Shown piece after piece: positions 46,778 to 56,198 of a stretch of 64,000 nucleotides of DNA. Within the stretch, counting starts at the first letter, position 1, and each line of letters starts with the position of its first letter. Below the pieces are notes generated by a model. That model searched no databases. It was not told where the DNA came from and saw nothing but the letters and a program-made list of their open reading frames with translations. The stretch comes from Comamonas sp. BIGb0152 (GTDB lineage: Bacteria > Pseudomonadota > Gammaproteobacteria > Burkholderiales > Burkholderiaceae_C). The stretch spans positions 1 to 64,000 of the forward strand of contig NZ_JANUDY010000011.1 of assembly GCF_024809975.1 (NCBI RefSeq). The letters run 5' to 3'. A program made the position numbers and the translations under genes.

Positions 46778-47962
46778 ATGAAAATCGCCACCCGAGCCCA
46801 GCGCATTGAGCCGTTTTATGTGATGGAGGTCGCCAAGGCCGCCCAGGCACTGGCGGCCCAGGTGGCGGGCAGCGCGGAGCCGATGATCTTCCTCAATATC
46901 GGCGAGCCCGATTTCACCGCCCCGCCGCTGGTGCAGCAAGCGGCTGAGCGCGCCATCCGCGAAGGCCGCACCCAATACACACCGGCGCTGGGCATCGAAC
47001 CTTTGCGCCAAGCCTTGTCCGACTGGTATGCCCAGCGCTTTGGCGTGGATGTGCCAGCGCGCCGCATCGTCATCACCGCAGGCGCATCGGCCGCCTTGCA
47101 GCTGGTCTGCCTGTCGCTGATTGATGCCGGTGACGAAATTTTGATGCCCGACCCCAGCTACCCCTGCAACCGCCACTTTGTCAGTGCGGCAGAAGGCCGG
47201 GCCGTGCTGCTGCCCACCACCGCCGATGAACGCTTTCAGCTCAGCGCCGACAAGGTGCAAGCCGCCTGGGGCGACAAGACCCGTGGCGTGCTGCTGGCCT
47301 CGCCCTCCAACCCCACGGGCAGCTCGATTGCGCCGCAAGAGCTGCGCCGCATCCACGAGGTGGTCAAGGCCCATGACGGCCTGACCATCATCGACGAGAT
47401 CTACCTGGGCCTGTCCCATGACGATGCCTACGGCCAGACGGCGTTGGCCATCGATGACAACATCATCTCGATCAACAGTTTTAGCAAGTACTTCAATATG
47501 ACCGGCTGGCGCCTGGGCTGGGCCGTGGTGCCCGAAGCCTTGGTGCCGGTGGTCGAGCGCGTAGCGCAGAACCTGTTCATCTGCGCCAGCACCATTGCCC
47601 AACACGCGGCGCTGGCCTGTTTTGCGCCCGAGAGCCTGGCCGAGTACGAGCGCCGCCGCGCCGAGTTCAAAGCCCGGCGCGATTACTTCATCCCCGCACT
47701 CGAAGCGCTGGGCCTGCCCGTTCCGGTGGTGCCCGATGGCGCCTTCTACGCCTGGGCTGATTGCACGCAGGCCGCCAAAAAGCTCGGTGTCGAAGGCTCC
47801 TGGGACTTTGCCTATGCGGTGATGGAGCGCGCCCATCTGGCCATCACGCCGGGGCGCGACTTTGGCAGCCACGACACCGGCCGCTTTGTGCGCTTTTCCA
47901 CCGCCAACTCGATGGCGCAGTTGCAAGAAGCCATCGCCCGGCTGCGCCAACTGCTGGCTTGA
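46778..47962 (+). CDS. Class I/II aminotransferase
   Basis: A 394-residue PLP-dependent aminotransferase. NIGEPDFTAP, DPSYPCNRHF, SPSNPTGSS and the Schiff-base lysine in SINSFSKYFNMTGWRLGW, with FVRFSTANS at the C terminus carrying the substrate carboxylate Arg. It belongs to the AspC-like group with tyrosine, alanine or methionine aminotransferases; the substrate is not clear. It lies between nusB and ybgC. Confidence 0.9.
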   Translation: MKIATRAQRIEPFYVMEVAKAAQALAAQVAGSAEPMIFLNIGEPDFTAPPLVQQAAERAIREGRTQYTPALGIEPLRQALSDWYAQRFGVDVPARRIVITAGASAALQLVCLSLIDAGDEILMPDPSYPCNRHFVSAAEGRAVLLPTTADERFQLSADKVQAAWGDKTRGVLLASPSNPTGSSIAPQELRRIHEVVKAHDGLTIIDEIYLGLSHDDAYGQTALAIDDNIISINSFSKYFNMTGWRLGWAVVPEALVPVVERVAQNLFICASTIAQHAALACFAPESLAEYERRRAEFKARRDYFIPALEALGLPVPVVPDGAFYAWADCTQAAKKLGVEGSWDFAYAVMERAHLAITPGRDFGSHDTGRFVRFSTANSMAQLQEAIARLRQLLA

Positions 47963-48064
47963 TGATGAACATGCCCATGCTCCGCGCCCTTCCCATGCAA
48001 CCAGCGGAAAAGCGCATGTTGGCCTTGTTTCAAAGCTATCAATTTGACCTAAAGGGCTATCTCC

Positions 48065-48478
48065 ATGGCCTATGAGTTCCCGATCCGCATTTACTGGGAA
48101 GATACCGACGCTGGCGGCATCGTGTTCTATGCCAACTACCTCAAGTTCATGGAACGGGGCCGCACCGAATGGCTGCGCTCGCTGGGACTGGAGCAGCAAC
48201 GCCTGCGCGAACAGGTCGGTGGTATGTTCGTGGTCAGCGAAGCAAATATCAAATATTTACAACCTGCACGCCTGGATGATGAACTCATCGTCACCGCAGA
48301 ACTCCAAGCTGCGGGGCGTGCCTCGATGCAAATCGCACAGCAGGTGCTCTTAAAACCGAAGCAACCAACAGATACACCTCAACTGCTGTGTGAGGGCACA
48401 ATCCGTATCGGCTGGGTCGACGCTGTCAGCATGCGCCCGGCAAGAATTCCTCAATCCCTGATCCAAACCATCTCATGA
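48065..48478 (+). CDS. ybgC: YbgC-type acyl-CoA thioesterase of the Tol operon
   Basis: A 137-residue hot-dog-fold thioesterase. The catalytic Asp is in YWEDTDAGGIVFYANYLKFMER, the family signature. YbgC is encoded first in most tol-pal operons and hydrolyses short or medium acyl-CoA or acyl-ACP, possibly for phospholipid supply. Its last codons overlap the tolQ start by 4 bases (ATGA). Confidence 0.94.
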   Translation: MAYEFPIRIYWEDTDAGGIVFYANYLKFMERGRTEWLRSLGLEQQRLREQVGGMFVVSEANIKYLQPARLDDELIVTAELQAAGRASMQIAQQVLLKPKQPTDTPQLLCEGTIRIGWVDAVSMRPARIPQSLIQTIS

Positions 48479-49173
48479 ATTCCCAAGAAATGTCCATTGC
48501 CAGCCTGGTATTGCATGCCAGCTGGGTGGTGCAACTCGTGATGTTGATCCTGGTGGCCGCCTCGGTCGCCTGCTGGGCAACGATCCTGCGCAAGGTCGGC
48601 ATGCTCAAAGCCATCAAGAACAAGAATGAGAGCTTCGAGAGCGACTTCTGGTCCGGCTCCAGCCTCAACGAGCTGTTCCAAAATGCGATGCACAACGTCA
48701 AAGCCTGCGGCCCGATGGAACGCATCTTTGCCAGCGGCATGCGCGAGTACCAAAAACTGCGCGAACGCCACATCACCAACCCCGACACCTTGCTCGACGG
48801 CACGCGCCGCGCCATGCGCGCCAGCTTCCAGCGCGAGATGGACGAGATCGAATCGGGCCTGTCGCTGCTGGGCACCATCGGCTCGGTCTCGCCCTATGTC
48901 GGTCTGTTCGGCACGGTCTGGGGCGTGATGCACGCCTTTACCGGCTTTGCCAACATGGAGCAGATCACCTTGGCCACCGTGGCGCCCGGCATTGCAGAAG
49001 CCCTGGTGGCCACCGCCATGGGCCTGTTTGCCGCCATTCCCGCCGTGACCGCCTACAACCGCTTCTCCAGCGGCATTGACCGCATCGCCAGCCAGCAAGA
49101 GACCTTCATCGAAGAGTTCTCCAACATCCTGCAGCGCAATCTGGGTGCCCAGCCGCTGCACGCTGCGCACTAA
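48475..49173 (+). CDS. tolQ: TolQ, proton-channel subunit of the Tol system
   Basis: A 232-residue ExbB/TolQ-family protein with three transmembrane segments: residues about 11-32, 130-160 (GLSLLGTIGSVSPYVGLFGTVW) and 165-195 (TLATVAPGIAEALVATAMGL). The segments hold the TolR-facing Thr and Pro residues of the proton path. It energises TolA. It overlaps ybgC and is 17 bases before tolR. Confidence 0.96.
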   Translation: MNSQEMSIASLVLHASWVVQLVMLILVAASVACWATILRKVGMLKAIKNKNESFESDFWSGSSLNELFQNAMHNVKACGPMERIFASGMREYQKLRERHITNPDTLLDGTRRAMRASFQREMDEIESGLSLLGTIGSVSPYVGLFGTVWGVMHAFTGFANMEQITLATVAPGIAEALVATAMGLFAAIPAVTAYNRFSSGIDRIASQQETFIEEFSNILQRNLGAQPLHAAH

Positions 49174-49190
49174 ACACAAAGGAAACAGCC

Positions 49191-49625
<435 letters not shown>

Positions 49626-49630
49626 GAAAA

Positions 49631-50806
49631 GTGTCCATGTCTCCTCGTCAAGAGCGCGATCAGCTTGCCCCTCCCAAACCTCCGTCGCGCACCAAGTCCT
49701 GGACCGTGGCGGCCGTGGCCCACCTGCTGGTGGTCATCGCCTTGCTGTGGACCGTGCGCAACCCGCGTGACAGCGACCAGCCCTCGGTCGAGGCCGAGTT
49801 GTGGGCACCCACCAATGAGCAGGCCGCGCCCGCGCCGCTGACGCCACCGCCGCCTCCGCCACCCGTGGCACCGCCGCCCCCGGCCCCTGTGCCACCGCCT
49901 CCTCCGCCTGCGCCCGCCCCGGTGGTGACGACGCCCAAGCCGGCAGCCGCAGTGCCGGATGACGACGACCAGGAGGCCGAGATCGCCCTGCGCAAGAAAA
50001 AAGAGCAGGAAGCCAAACAGCGCGAGCAAAAGGAGCGCGAGCTGGCCCAGCGCAAGGAAGCCGATCGCAAGAAGCAGGCTGAACAGGACAAGAAGGACCG
50101 CCTGGAAGAAGAGCGCCAGGAACGCCTGCAAAAGGACAAAGACGCCCGCGAAAAAGCCGACAAAGCGGAAAAAGACCGCAAGGACGCCGAGCGCAAGAAG
50201 CAGGCCGAGCAAGACAAGAAAGACCGTCTGCAAAAAGACAAGGACGCCCGCGAGAAAGCCGAGAAAGACAAGGCCGAGCGCGAAAAGGCTGAGAAGGCCA
50301 AGGCGGAAGCCGATGCCAAAGCCAAGGCTGCTGCAGATGCGAAAGCCAAAGCAGCAGCAGACGCCAAGGCCAAGGCCGCTGCAGACGCCAAAGCCAAGGC
50401 AGCCGCTGATGCCAAGGCCGCCGAAGCCCAGCGCCAGGCCAATATTGCGCGCATGGCCGGTATGGCAGGCGCTGCGGGTGCCGCCGGCAGCAGCCAAGGC
50501 GGCTCACCCTCGGGCACCGCATCCGGCCAGGGTGGCCCATCTGCCGGCTATGGCGGCAAGGTCGCTGCCAAGGTACGCCCCAATATCACCTTCCCCGATG
50601 ACATCCAGGGCAACCCGCGTGCCGAGCTGGAAGTGCGCGCCGCGCCCGACGGCACCATTGTCGGCGTGCGCGTCACCAAGTCCAGCGGCAACAAGGCCTG
50701 GGATGATGCCGTGGTCCGCGCGATGCACAAGACCGAAACCCTGCCCCGCGACACCGATGGCCGGGTGCCGCCCAGCCTGGTGATTGGCTTCCGGCCCAAG
50801 GACTAA
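49631..50806 (+). CDS. tolA: TolA, periplasmic-spanning protein of the Tol system
   Basis: A 391-residue protein: a transmembrane anchor at about residues 22-40, a Pro-rich stretch (residues 70-105) not usual in E. coli TolA, a long Lys-Glu-Ala coiled coil from about 118 to 275, and a C-terminal globular TonB-like domain (IRFPDDI-type NITFPDDIQGNP, then LVIGFRPKD). The coil includes four 8-residue copies of AKAKAAAD (50315-50410). GTG 49631 or ATG 49637 may be the start. tolB and pal do not follow in the window. Confidence 0.93.
   Translation: MSMSPRQERDQLAPPKPPSRTKSWTVAAVAHLLVVIALLWTVRNPRDSDQPSVEAELWAPTNEQAAPAPLTPPPPPPPVAPPPPAPVPPPPPPAPAPVVTTPKPAAAVPDDDDQEAEIALRKKKEQEAKQREQKERELAQRKEADRKKQAEQDKKDRLEEERQERLQKDKDAREKADKAEKDRKDAERKKQAEQDKKDRLQKDKDAREKAEKDKAEREKAEKAKAEADAKAKAAADAKAKAAADAKAKAAADAKAKAAADAKAAEAQRQANIARMAGMAGAAGAAGSSQGGSPSGTASGQGGPSAGYGGKVAAKVRPNITFPDDIQGNPRAELEVRAAPDGTIVGVRVTKSSGNKAWDDAVVRAMHKTETLPRDTDGRVPPSLVIGFRPKD
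50315..50410 (+). repeat. Four 24-bp tandem repeats within tolA
   Basis: Units of 24 bases, each encoding AKAKAAAD, at 50315, 50339, 50363 and 50387. Synonymous codons differ between units, so slippage is limited but unit number could still vary between strains. Confidence 0.8.
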
Positions 50807-50823
50807 GAGCCATCCGCCTTCCC

Positions 50824-50864
50824 AAAAAAAAATGCCCTCGGCCACATCGGCCGAGGGCATTTGT
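50824..50864. terminator. Bidirectional terminator between tolA and the convergent SDR gene
   Basis: ATGCCCTCGGCC, ACATC, GGCCGAGGGCAT form a perfect 12-bp stem. A nine-base A run on the left serves the minus strand as T tract, and TTGTCTTT lies on the right. The tol transcript probably ends here. Confidence 0.88.
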
Positions 50865-50892
50865 CTTTGTGACAAGGCAGCGGGCTGCTGCC

Positions 50893-51618
50893 TCAGCTAA
50901 CCATATACCCGCCATCGACCGGCAAAATCACCCCGGTCATAAAGCTGGCAGCCGGTGTACACAGGAAAACCGCCGCCTGCGCCACATCCTTGGGCGTGCC
51001 CCAGCGCCCCAGCGGCGTGCGTGCCAGGATGGGGCCCGCGCGGGCCGGGTCGTCTTGCAAGGCCTGGGTCAACGGCGTGGCAATCCAGCCCGGCGCAATG
51101 GCGTTGACACGGATGCCATCGGCCGCATAGGCAATCGCCAAGGACTTGGTCAGCTGGCCAATGCCACCTTTGCTGGCCGCGTAACCCGGCACCAGGCCGC
51201 CACCAAAAAAGGTCAGCATCGACGCGGTGTTGACGATGCAGCCGCGCCGGGCGCGCAGCTTGTCACGCGTGGCCGTGCAGACCCGCATGGTGCCCGTCAG
51301 GTTCACCTCCAGCACGCGCTGAAAGACCTCCACATCGTGCTCCAACCCACGCTTGATGATGCCCGCGCAGTTGAAGACGATGTCGAGTGCATCCAGATCG
51401 GCGAGCACGCCATCGAGATCGGCCTGGCGGGTCACATCGGCCTGGCGCATCTCCACCCCGGCATCCAAGCTGCCATCGCCCTCGCCCAGGCCCAGCGCAA
51501 CCACGCGCGCGCCCAGCGCAGACAAATGGTTGGCGATCACGGCGCCGATGCCTTGGGTGGCGCCGGCCACCAGGGCGGTCTTGCCTGTCAACAGGTCTTT
51601 CTGATAGGTCGTACTCAT
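50893..51618 (-). CDS. SDR-family oxidoreductase (catabolic operon, last gene)
   Basis: A 241-residue classical SDR: AGATQGIGAVIANHL cofactor loop (GATQGIG), NCAG, catalytic Ser in NTASMLTF, and Tyr/Lys in GYAASKGGIGQL, ending in GVILPVDGGYMVS. It is most like glucose/ribitol or 2-deoxy-gluconate dehydrogenase-type SDRs. A Cys replaces the second Asn of the usual NNAG. It is the last gene of the run beginning at 53923. Starting at ATG 51618 fits the family; the frame extends 12 bases further. Confidence 0.88.
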   Translation of the reverse strand: MSTTYQKDLLTGKTALVAGATQGIGAVIANHLSALGARVVALGLGEGDGSLDAGVEMRQADVTRQADLDGVLADLDALDIVFNCAGIIKRGLEHDVEVFQRVLEVNLTGTMRVCTATRDKLRARRGCIVNTASMLTFFGGGLVPGYAASKGGIGQLTKSLAIAYAADGIRVNAIAPGWIATPLTQALQDDPARAGPILARTPLGRWGTPKDVAQAAVFLCTPAASFMTGVILPVDGGYMVS

Positions 51619-51641
51619 CACTCGCATCACTCGTTTTGGGC

Positions 51642-52622
51642 TCAGTTCTTCATGTCCAGCAGCTTGATCAGGTCGGCGAAATAGGTCGCGTCCTTCATCA
51701 TCTGGTTGCGGAAACCCTGGTCATCGGCATAGACAAAGCCCAGGTTCTGTTTGGCCAGCACTTCCTGGAAGGCGGGCTCATCCACCGTCTTCTTGGCAGC
51801 GGCCTTGAGGTAGCTCAGCACATCGGCTGGCAGCTTCTTGGGCCCGGCAATGCCGCGCCAGGTGCCAATGCTCAGGTCAATGCCCTTTTCCTTCAAGGTG
51901 GGCACCTTGTCAAAGTTCTTCACCCGCTGGTCGGCCATCACGGTCAGCATCTTGAGCTTGCCCGCCTGCAGCTGCTGGGCCACTTCGGCCGGGCTCACGG
52001 CCACGGCATCCACGTGCCCGCCCATCAGCGCCAGCACGGCCGGGCCCGCACCCTGGAACGGAATATGGTTGAACTGGATGCCGGTCTTGTCGCCCAGCGC
52101 CGTCGCCGCAAAGTGCCAGATGGAACCATTGCCGGCATTGCCCACGCCCATCTTGCCGGGGTCTTTCTTGGAGGCAGCGAGGAACTCTTCGATCGTGTTC
52201 CAGGGCGCATCGGCGCGCACCGTGATGGCGGCCGGGTCGGCGTTGAACTGGATGATGGGCTGCACATCGTCGTAGGAGAACTTGGCCAGGCCCATGGGCT
52301 TGAGGGTCACCAGCTCCACCGTCACCACGGCCAGCTTGTAGCCATCGGGGCGGGCATTGATCATGTCGGTCCAGCCAATGGCGCCGCTGGCACCGGGCTT
52401 GTTGATGACCACCACACTTTGGGGAATGTGCTTGCGCGCCGCCTCGCCAAATGCGCGGGCCACGCCATCGGTGCCACCGCCGGGCTGAAAGGGCACGATC
52501 AGCTCGATCTGGCGCGCCGGGAAATCAGCAGCCGCTGCAACATTGCCCAGCGCCATCAATACCGCGCTGGCACCCGCCGCAACCAGGCCGATGGCGCCTC
52601 GGCGCGTTTTGCTCATGTTCAT
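51642..52622 (-). CDS. Bug-family tripartite tricarboxylate transporter receptor
   Basis: A 326-residue periplasmic solute receptor. Signal peptide residues 1-31 ends AAAADFPA. The Bug motifs are IELIVPFQPGGGTDGVAR and NKPGASGAIGW, with the Asp in the ligand-carboxylate site. The membrane partners (TctA and TctB-type) are not in the window, as is common for Bug paralogues. GGAGACGGT precedes the start. The ligand is unknown; co-location with a ring-cleaving cupin and two dehydrogenases suggests an aromatic or carboxylic substrate of that pathway. Confidence 0.93.
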   Translation of the reverse strand: MNMSKTRRGAIGLVAAGASAVLMALGNVAAAADFPARQIELIVPFQPGGGTDGVARAFGEAARKHIPQSVVVINKPGASGAIGWTDMINARPDGYKLAVVTVELVTLKPMGLAKFSYDDVQPIIQFNADPAAITVRADAPWNTIEEFLAASKKDPGKMGVGNAGNGSIWHFAATALGDKTGIQFNHIPFQGAGPAVLALMGGHVDAVAVSPAEVAQQLQAGKLKMLTVMADQRVKNFDKVPTLKEKGIDLSIGTWRGIAGPKKLPADVLSYLKAAAKKTVDEPAFQEVLAKQNLGFVYADDQGFRNQMMKDATYFADLIKLLDMKN

Positions 52623-52656
52623 ACCGTCTCCTCTGTTTTTACTTCGTCGTGCAGTT

Positions 52657-53394
52657 TCAATAGGTCGCACGTCCACCAGATACATCAAACACCGCCCCAG
52701 TGCTGAACGAGCAGGCGTCCGACGCCAGCCACAGCACCTGGGCTGCAATCTCCTCGGGCTCACCCAGGCGGCCCATCGGGCTTTTGGCAATCATCGTGGC
52801 CACATGCGCCGGCGCCATCTGCTCCAAAATGGGCGTGCGCACCGCCGCCGGTGCCACCGCATTGACCAGCACACCGCTGCCCGCCAGCTCCTTGCCCAGC
52901 GATTTGGTCAGCGCCAGCACCCCGGCCTTGGCCGCGCTGTAGGCCGACGCATTGGGCGTGCCCTCCTTGCCAGCCAGCGATGCAATGTTCACCACCCGGC
53001 CATAGGCCTGGCGGCGCAATACCGGCACCACCGCTTTGCAGACGTTGTAGACACCGACCAGGTTGATGTCAATCACCCGTTGCCAGACGGCATCGTCAAA
53101 GGCATCGAGCGCCATCGTGGGCCCGGTGATGCCGGCGCTGTTGATCAGCATGTCGACCCTGCCCAGTCGCGCCAAGGTTTGCGCCAGCGCCGCCTGGATG
53201 CTGGCCGGCTCGGTCACATCGACCGGGCAGAACAGCGCATCGCCAGCATCTGCTGCGCCAGGCGCCTGCAGATCCCAGACCGCCACCTTGGCGCCCGAGT
53301 GCTGCAAGGCTTGCACCAGGCTGGCTCCAATGCCGCTGGCGCCACCGGTCACCACGGCCACCCGGCCGCCAAAGTGGTAGCTGCAATCGGCCAT
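52657..53394 (-). CDS. SDR-family oxidoreductase (catabolic operon, second gene)
   Basis: A 245-residue classical SDR: TGGASGIGASLVQAL cofactor loop, NSAGITGP, catalytic Ser in NIASLAGKEG, Tyr/Lys in YSAAKAGVLALT, and FDVSGGRATY at the C terminus. It resembles 3-oxoacyl-ACP reductase and 2-keto-3-deoxy-gluconate dehydrogenase families. The Asn in the usual NNAG is Ser. ATG 53394 follows the cupin-gene stop after one base, so the two are coupled. Confidence 0.9.
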   Translation of the reverse strand: MADCSYHFGGRVAVVTGGASGIGASLVQALQHSGAKVAVWDLQAPGAADAGDALFCPVDVTEPASIQAALAQTLARLGRVDMLINSAGITGPTMALDAFDDAVWQRVIDINLVGVYNVCKAVVPVLRRQAYGRVVNIASLAGKEGTPNASAYSAAKAGVLALTKSLGKELAGSGVLVNAVAPAAVRTPILEQMAPAHVATMIAKSPMGRLGEPEEIAAQVLWLASDACSFSTGAVFDVSGGRATY

Positions 53395-53395
53395 G

Positions 53396-53923
53396 TCAGC
53401 GGATGAACTGGTTGGTGTAGTCCGCACCCAGGCCCACCGCCTCGAAGTGCTTGCGGCACATCTCTATCTTGGTGAACACATCCTCAAAGCCCATGCCCTT
53501 GCCCCAGGGGTCGGTGTAATACATGACACCGTTAACCTGGAAATAGGTGATCATCTCCTCGCAGTCCTCGGGCACATACAAGGTGTGGGTCTCGCCGGGC
53601 GGCTCAAAGACATAGCTGCCCTCCTTGGCCCACCAGTCGTGCTCCAGGTATTTCCAGCGGCCTTTAAGCACAAAGCCGTGCACCGCCTGGGGGTGGCGGT
53701 GGCGGCTGAGCACCCCCGATTTGCGCACCTTGAGCAGGTTCATCCAGTAGCCCTGGCTGGCGTTCAGGCACAGCGGGCGGAACCAGACGTTCTCGGCCTG
53801 GGGCACCCAAAGCCGCTCATCGGTCGGGATGGCACTCTCCACCACGATCTCGGGCAGTGCATCGGGTGGGTTGGGATACTGGTAAGGCATCAACGGGGTC
53901 TGGTCAGGGCTATCTACAGGCAT
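53396..53923 (-). CDS. Cupin of the 2,4'-dihydroxyacetophenone dioxygenase family
   Basis: A 175-residue cupin. Metal His pair and acid are in SRHRHPQAVHGFVLKGRW, and the second motif is FEPPGETHTLYVPED. The family name comes from an Fe-dependent enzyme that cleaves the C-C bond of 2,4'-dihydroxyacetophenone to 4-hydroxybenzoate and formate. The sequence places it in the family; the actual substrate is unknown. It is the first gene of a four-gene minus-strand operon. A GGTGGA ribosome site overlaps the first operator element. Confidence 0.85.
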   Translation of the reverse strand: MPVDSPDQTPLMPYQYPNPPDALPEIVVESAIPTDERLWVPQAENVWFRPLCLNASQGYWMNLLKVRKSGVLSRHRHPQAVHGFVLKGRWKYLEHDWWAKEGSYVFEPPGETHTLYVPEDCEEMITYFQVNGVMYYTDPWGKGMGFEDVFTKIEMCRKHFEAVGLGADYTNQFIR

Positions 53924-53926
53924 TTA

Positions 53927-53958
53927 TCCACCATATGGACTAAAGTTCATAATATGGA
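53927..53958. promoter_or_regulatory. Two tandem 13-bp operator-like sites before the cupin operon
   Basis: On the minus strand TCCATATTATGAA (53958-53946) and TCCATATGGTGGA (53939-53927) lie six bases apart. They share TCCATAT and a near-palindromic TCCA-N5-TGGA form, which matches IclR-type operators by shape. The second site ends four bases from the start codon of the cupin gene. No IclR gene is in the window. Confidence 0.55.
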
Positions 53959-54068
53959 TAATTGTAGAGACTGCCCATCCCTGCGGTGCCCAGACAAACC
54001 CGAAGCCCTGGTCCCCCAAGACATCTTGGCGACAGACCGGCAGCACCCGCACAGCAGTCAACACGCAC

Positions 54069-54095
54069 AAAAAAGCCCGGCATAGGAGCCGGGCT
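54069..54095 (-). terminator. Terminator behind uppP
   Basis: On the minus strand AGCCCGGC pairs with GCCGGGCT across six bases, followed by six T. It is 26 bases past the uppP stop. Confidence 0.8.
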
Positions 54096-54120
54096 GTGTA
54101 CGGGGATCACGGGCGGGGGA

Positions 54121-54948
54121 TCAGGAATCGACCCAGCTCACCATGCCGCTGAAGGCGGTCACCAGCACGATGATGCCAAACACAATGCGGTACCAGGCAA
54201 AGGGCACAAAGCTGTTGGAGGCGATGTAGCGCAGCAGCCAGCGCACACACAACCAGGCGCTGATGAAGGAGAAGACGAGGCCCGTGGCAAACATGGGAAT
54301 GTCGGCCATCGACAGCAGCGCGCGCTCCTTGTAGAGGCTGTAGACGCCGGCACCGATCAGGGTGGGAATCGCGAGGAAGAACGAAAAATCAGTCGCCGCC
54401 TGGCGCGACAGACCCATCAGCATGCCGCCGATGATGGTCGAGCCACTGCGGCTGGTACCCGGAATCATCGCCAGGCACTGCACCAGACCGACCTTGAGCG
54501 CATCGAGCGGCGTCATCTCATCGACAGTCTGCACCCGCACATGGGCGGACTGGCGCTTTTCCGCCCAGAGAATCACAAAGCCGCCCAGGATAAAGGTGGT
54601 AGCAACCACCACCGGCGTGAACAAATGCGCCTTGATGTACTTGCCAAACAGCAGGCCCAGCACCACCGCCGGCAAAAAACCAATCAAGACATTGAGCGCA
54701 AAGCGCTGCGCCTGGCGGCTGGACGGCAGTGCCACCACCGTGGCGCGGATTTTTTGCCAGTACACCAGGATCACCGCAAAGATGGCGCCGGTCTGGATCG
54801 CAATGTCGAACACCTTGGCCTTGGCATCGTCAAAGCCCAGCAGGCTGCCGGCCAAAATCAAATGGCCTGTGGATGAAATGGGCAAAAACTCCGTCAGCCC
54901 CTCCACGACGCCCATGATGGCGGCTTTGATCAATAGCAAGGTGTCCAC
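54121..54948 (-). CDS. uppP: Undecaprenyl-diphosphatase
   Basis: A 275-residue integral membrane enzyme that recycles the lipid carrier of cell-wall synthesis; it gives bacitracin tolerance. The two signature motifs are [17 protein letters not shown] near residue 17 and [15 protein letters not shown] near residue 163. About seven transmembrane segments. It is monocistronic, with its own terminator. Confidence 0.95.
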   Translation of the reverse strand: MDTLLLIKAAIMGVVEGLTEFLPISSTGHLILAGSLLGFDDAKAKVFDIAIQTGAIFAVILVYWQKIRATVVALPSSRQAQRFALNVLIGFLPAVVLGLLFGKYIKAHLFTPVVVATTFILGGFVILWAEKRQSAHVRVQTVDEMTPLDALKVGLVQCLAMIPGTSRSGSTIIGGMLMGLSRQAATDFSFFLAIPTLIGAGVYSLYKERALLSMADIPMFATGLVFSFISAWLCVRWLLRYIASNSFVPFAWYRIVFGIIVLVTAFSGMVSWVDS

Positions 54949-55080
54949 AACAGTCTTTCAAAAAATCGGTCTGCCCGATTATCCAGCGGCCCACGACGCG
55001 CCGCAGGGCTGGGCCGGAACGCGCACGAAAATTTACACAATGCAGCGCCGGGGGCGTCACCCGCTGTGCTGCGCGCCCAG

Positions 55081-55716
55081 CTAGCCAGCAGGCAGTGCCA
55101 CCAGTTGCACGGCATCGCCTGCCTCCAGCAGCGGCTCGTAATGCGCCACCACCAGATAGCGCCCCTGCGCGGCCAACAGCGGCGCTGCCGTTTGCAAGGC
55201 TTGGCGCAAAAAGCCCAGCGCCGGTTTGTCCAGCCCCGAGGTCGGCTCATCGAGCAGCACCAGCCTGGCACCGCTGGCCAGGCCCAGCGCCATCACCAGC
55301 TTGCGCAAACTGCCGGTAGACAGCGCCAGCAAAGGCTTGGCCATGTGGGGCGTCAAATCGAAGCCCGCTTGCCACTGTGAAAACCAGGACTCATCCCATC
55401 CGGGGTAGTGGCCTCGCAGCTGTGCGATCCAATCGGCCACCACCGTGTTGCTGGGCGGCATGGTCTGGGCCAGGCGCGGCTCGTGCCAGAACACATCACC
55501 GCCCCTTTGCAGCGCCTGGGTCGTCTGCCCATCAACCAGCAAGCTGCCGCCACGGGCCTGCAGCTGCCCGGCCAGCAACTGCAAGGCCGTGGTTTTGCCC
55601 AGACTCAGGCCGTCAACCAGCTGCACCAGGCCCGGCGCCGCCTGCCATTGCCAGCCCGGCAACAGCGGCAAGCCCTGCGGGTGGGCAAAATCCAAAGCAT
55701 TCCATTGCAGGCTCAT
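55081..55716 (-). CDS. ABC-type ATP-binding protein with atypical motifs
   Basis: A 211-residue ABC ATPase with no permease gene beside it. The Walker A reads DGLSLGKTT, which has Asp in place of the first Gly. The signature is LSTGSLRKLV in place of LSGGQ, and Walker B is ARLVLLDEPTSGLD followed by a switch His in VVAHYEP. It resembles the ATPases of small haem/cytochrome-c (CcmA) or multidrug exporters. Deviations suggest a regulatory or changed function, but Lys and the Walker B Asp/Glu are kept, so activity is not excluded. Confidence 0.75.
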   Translation of the reverse strand: MSLQWNALDFAHPQGLPLLPGWQWQAAPGLVQLVDGLSLGKTTALQLLAGQLQARGGSLLVDGQTTQALQRGGDVFWHEPRLAQTMPPSNTVVADWIAQLRGHYPGWDESWFSQWQAGFDLTPHMAKPLLALSTGSLRKLVMALGLASGARLVLLDEPTSGLDKPALGFLRQALQTAAPLLAAQGRYLVVAHYEPLLEAGDAVQLVALPAG

Positions 55717-55778
55717 GGTGAAGGGTCGGTAGGGGTTGCTGAACTCCTAAAAACATAGCATAAAATCGCTGCCTACCG

Positions 55779-56159
55779 ATGAAAGCCCCGCCCATGCTCG
55801 ACTATTTGGACTTTGACACCAGCGATGACGGCGAAGGCTGCACCAGCCTGGATGCCATGGCCTACACCAGCGCCGCGCACTGGCCAGCGCTGTCTGCAGA
55901 AGTCAGGCAGGTGCTGGCCTGGTGCAGCGACGCATTTGGCAGCCCAGGCCCCTTGGACGAAGGCCATGCCTGGGACCTGGACCTGCAACTGCAAAGCGGC
56001 GCAGGCGATGCACTGGCCCTGCTGTGGGATGCACAGCAACGCCAGCTGCTGGCGCCCCAGGCAGCGCAGCAAACTGCGCTGCAACTGAGCCTGACCCTCA
56101 GCGGCCCCGACCCCTTTGCCCAGCAGGTGGCCGCGCAGTTTCTGGGCGATACCGAATAG
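55779..56159 (+). CDS. Conserved small acidic protein, function unknown
   Basis: A 126-residue acidic protein, MKAPPMLDYLDFDTSDDGEG at the start, with Trp- and Leu-rich middle (QVLAWCSDAFG, HAWDLDLQLQ) and Gln-Ala-rich end. No signal peptide, transmembrane segment or known motif is seen. A TAAAAT -10 box lies 30 bases before it. It is divergent from the ABC ATPase gene. Confidence 0.6.
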   Translation: MKAPPMLDYLDFDTSDDGEGCTSLDAMAYTSAAHWPALSAEVRQVLAWCSDAFGSPGPLDEGHAWDLDLQLQSGAGDALALLWDAQQRQLLAPQAAQQTALQLSLTLSGPDPFAQQVAAQFLGDTE

Positions 56160-56198
56160 CGAATAGCAAATGGCGAATAGCCGGTCGACCGTGGCCAG

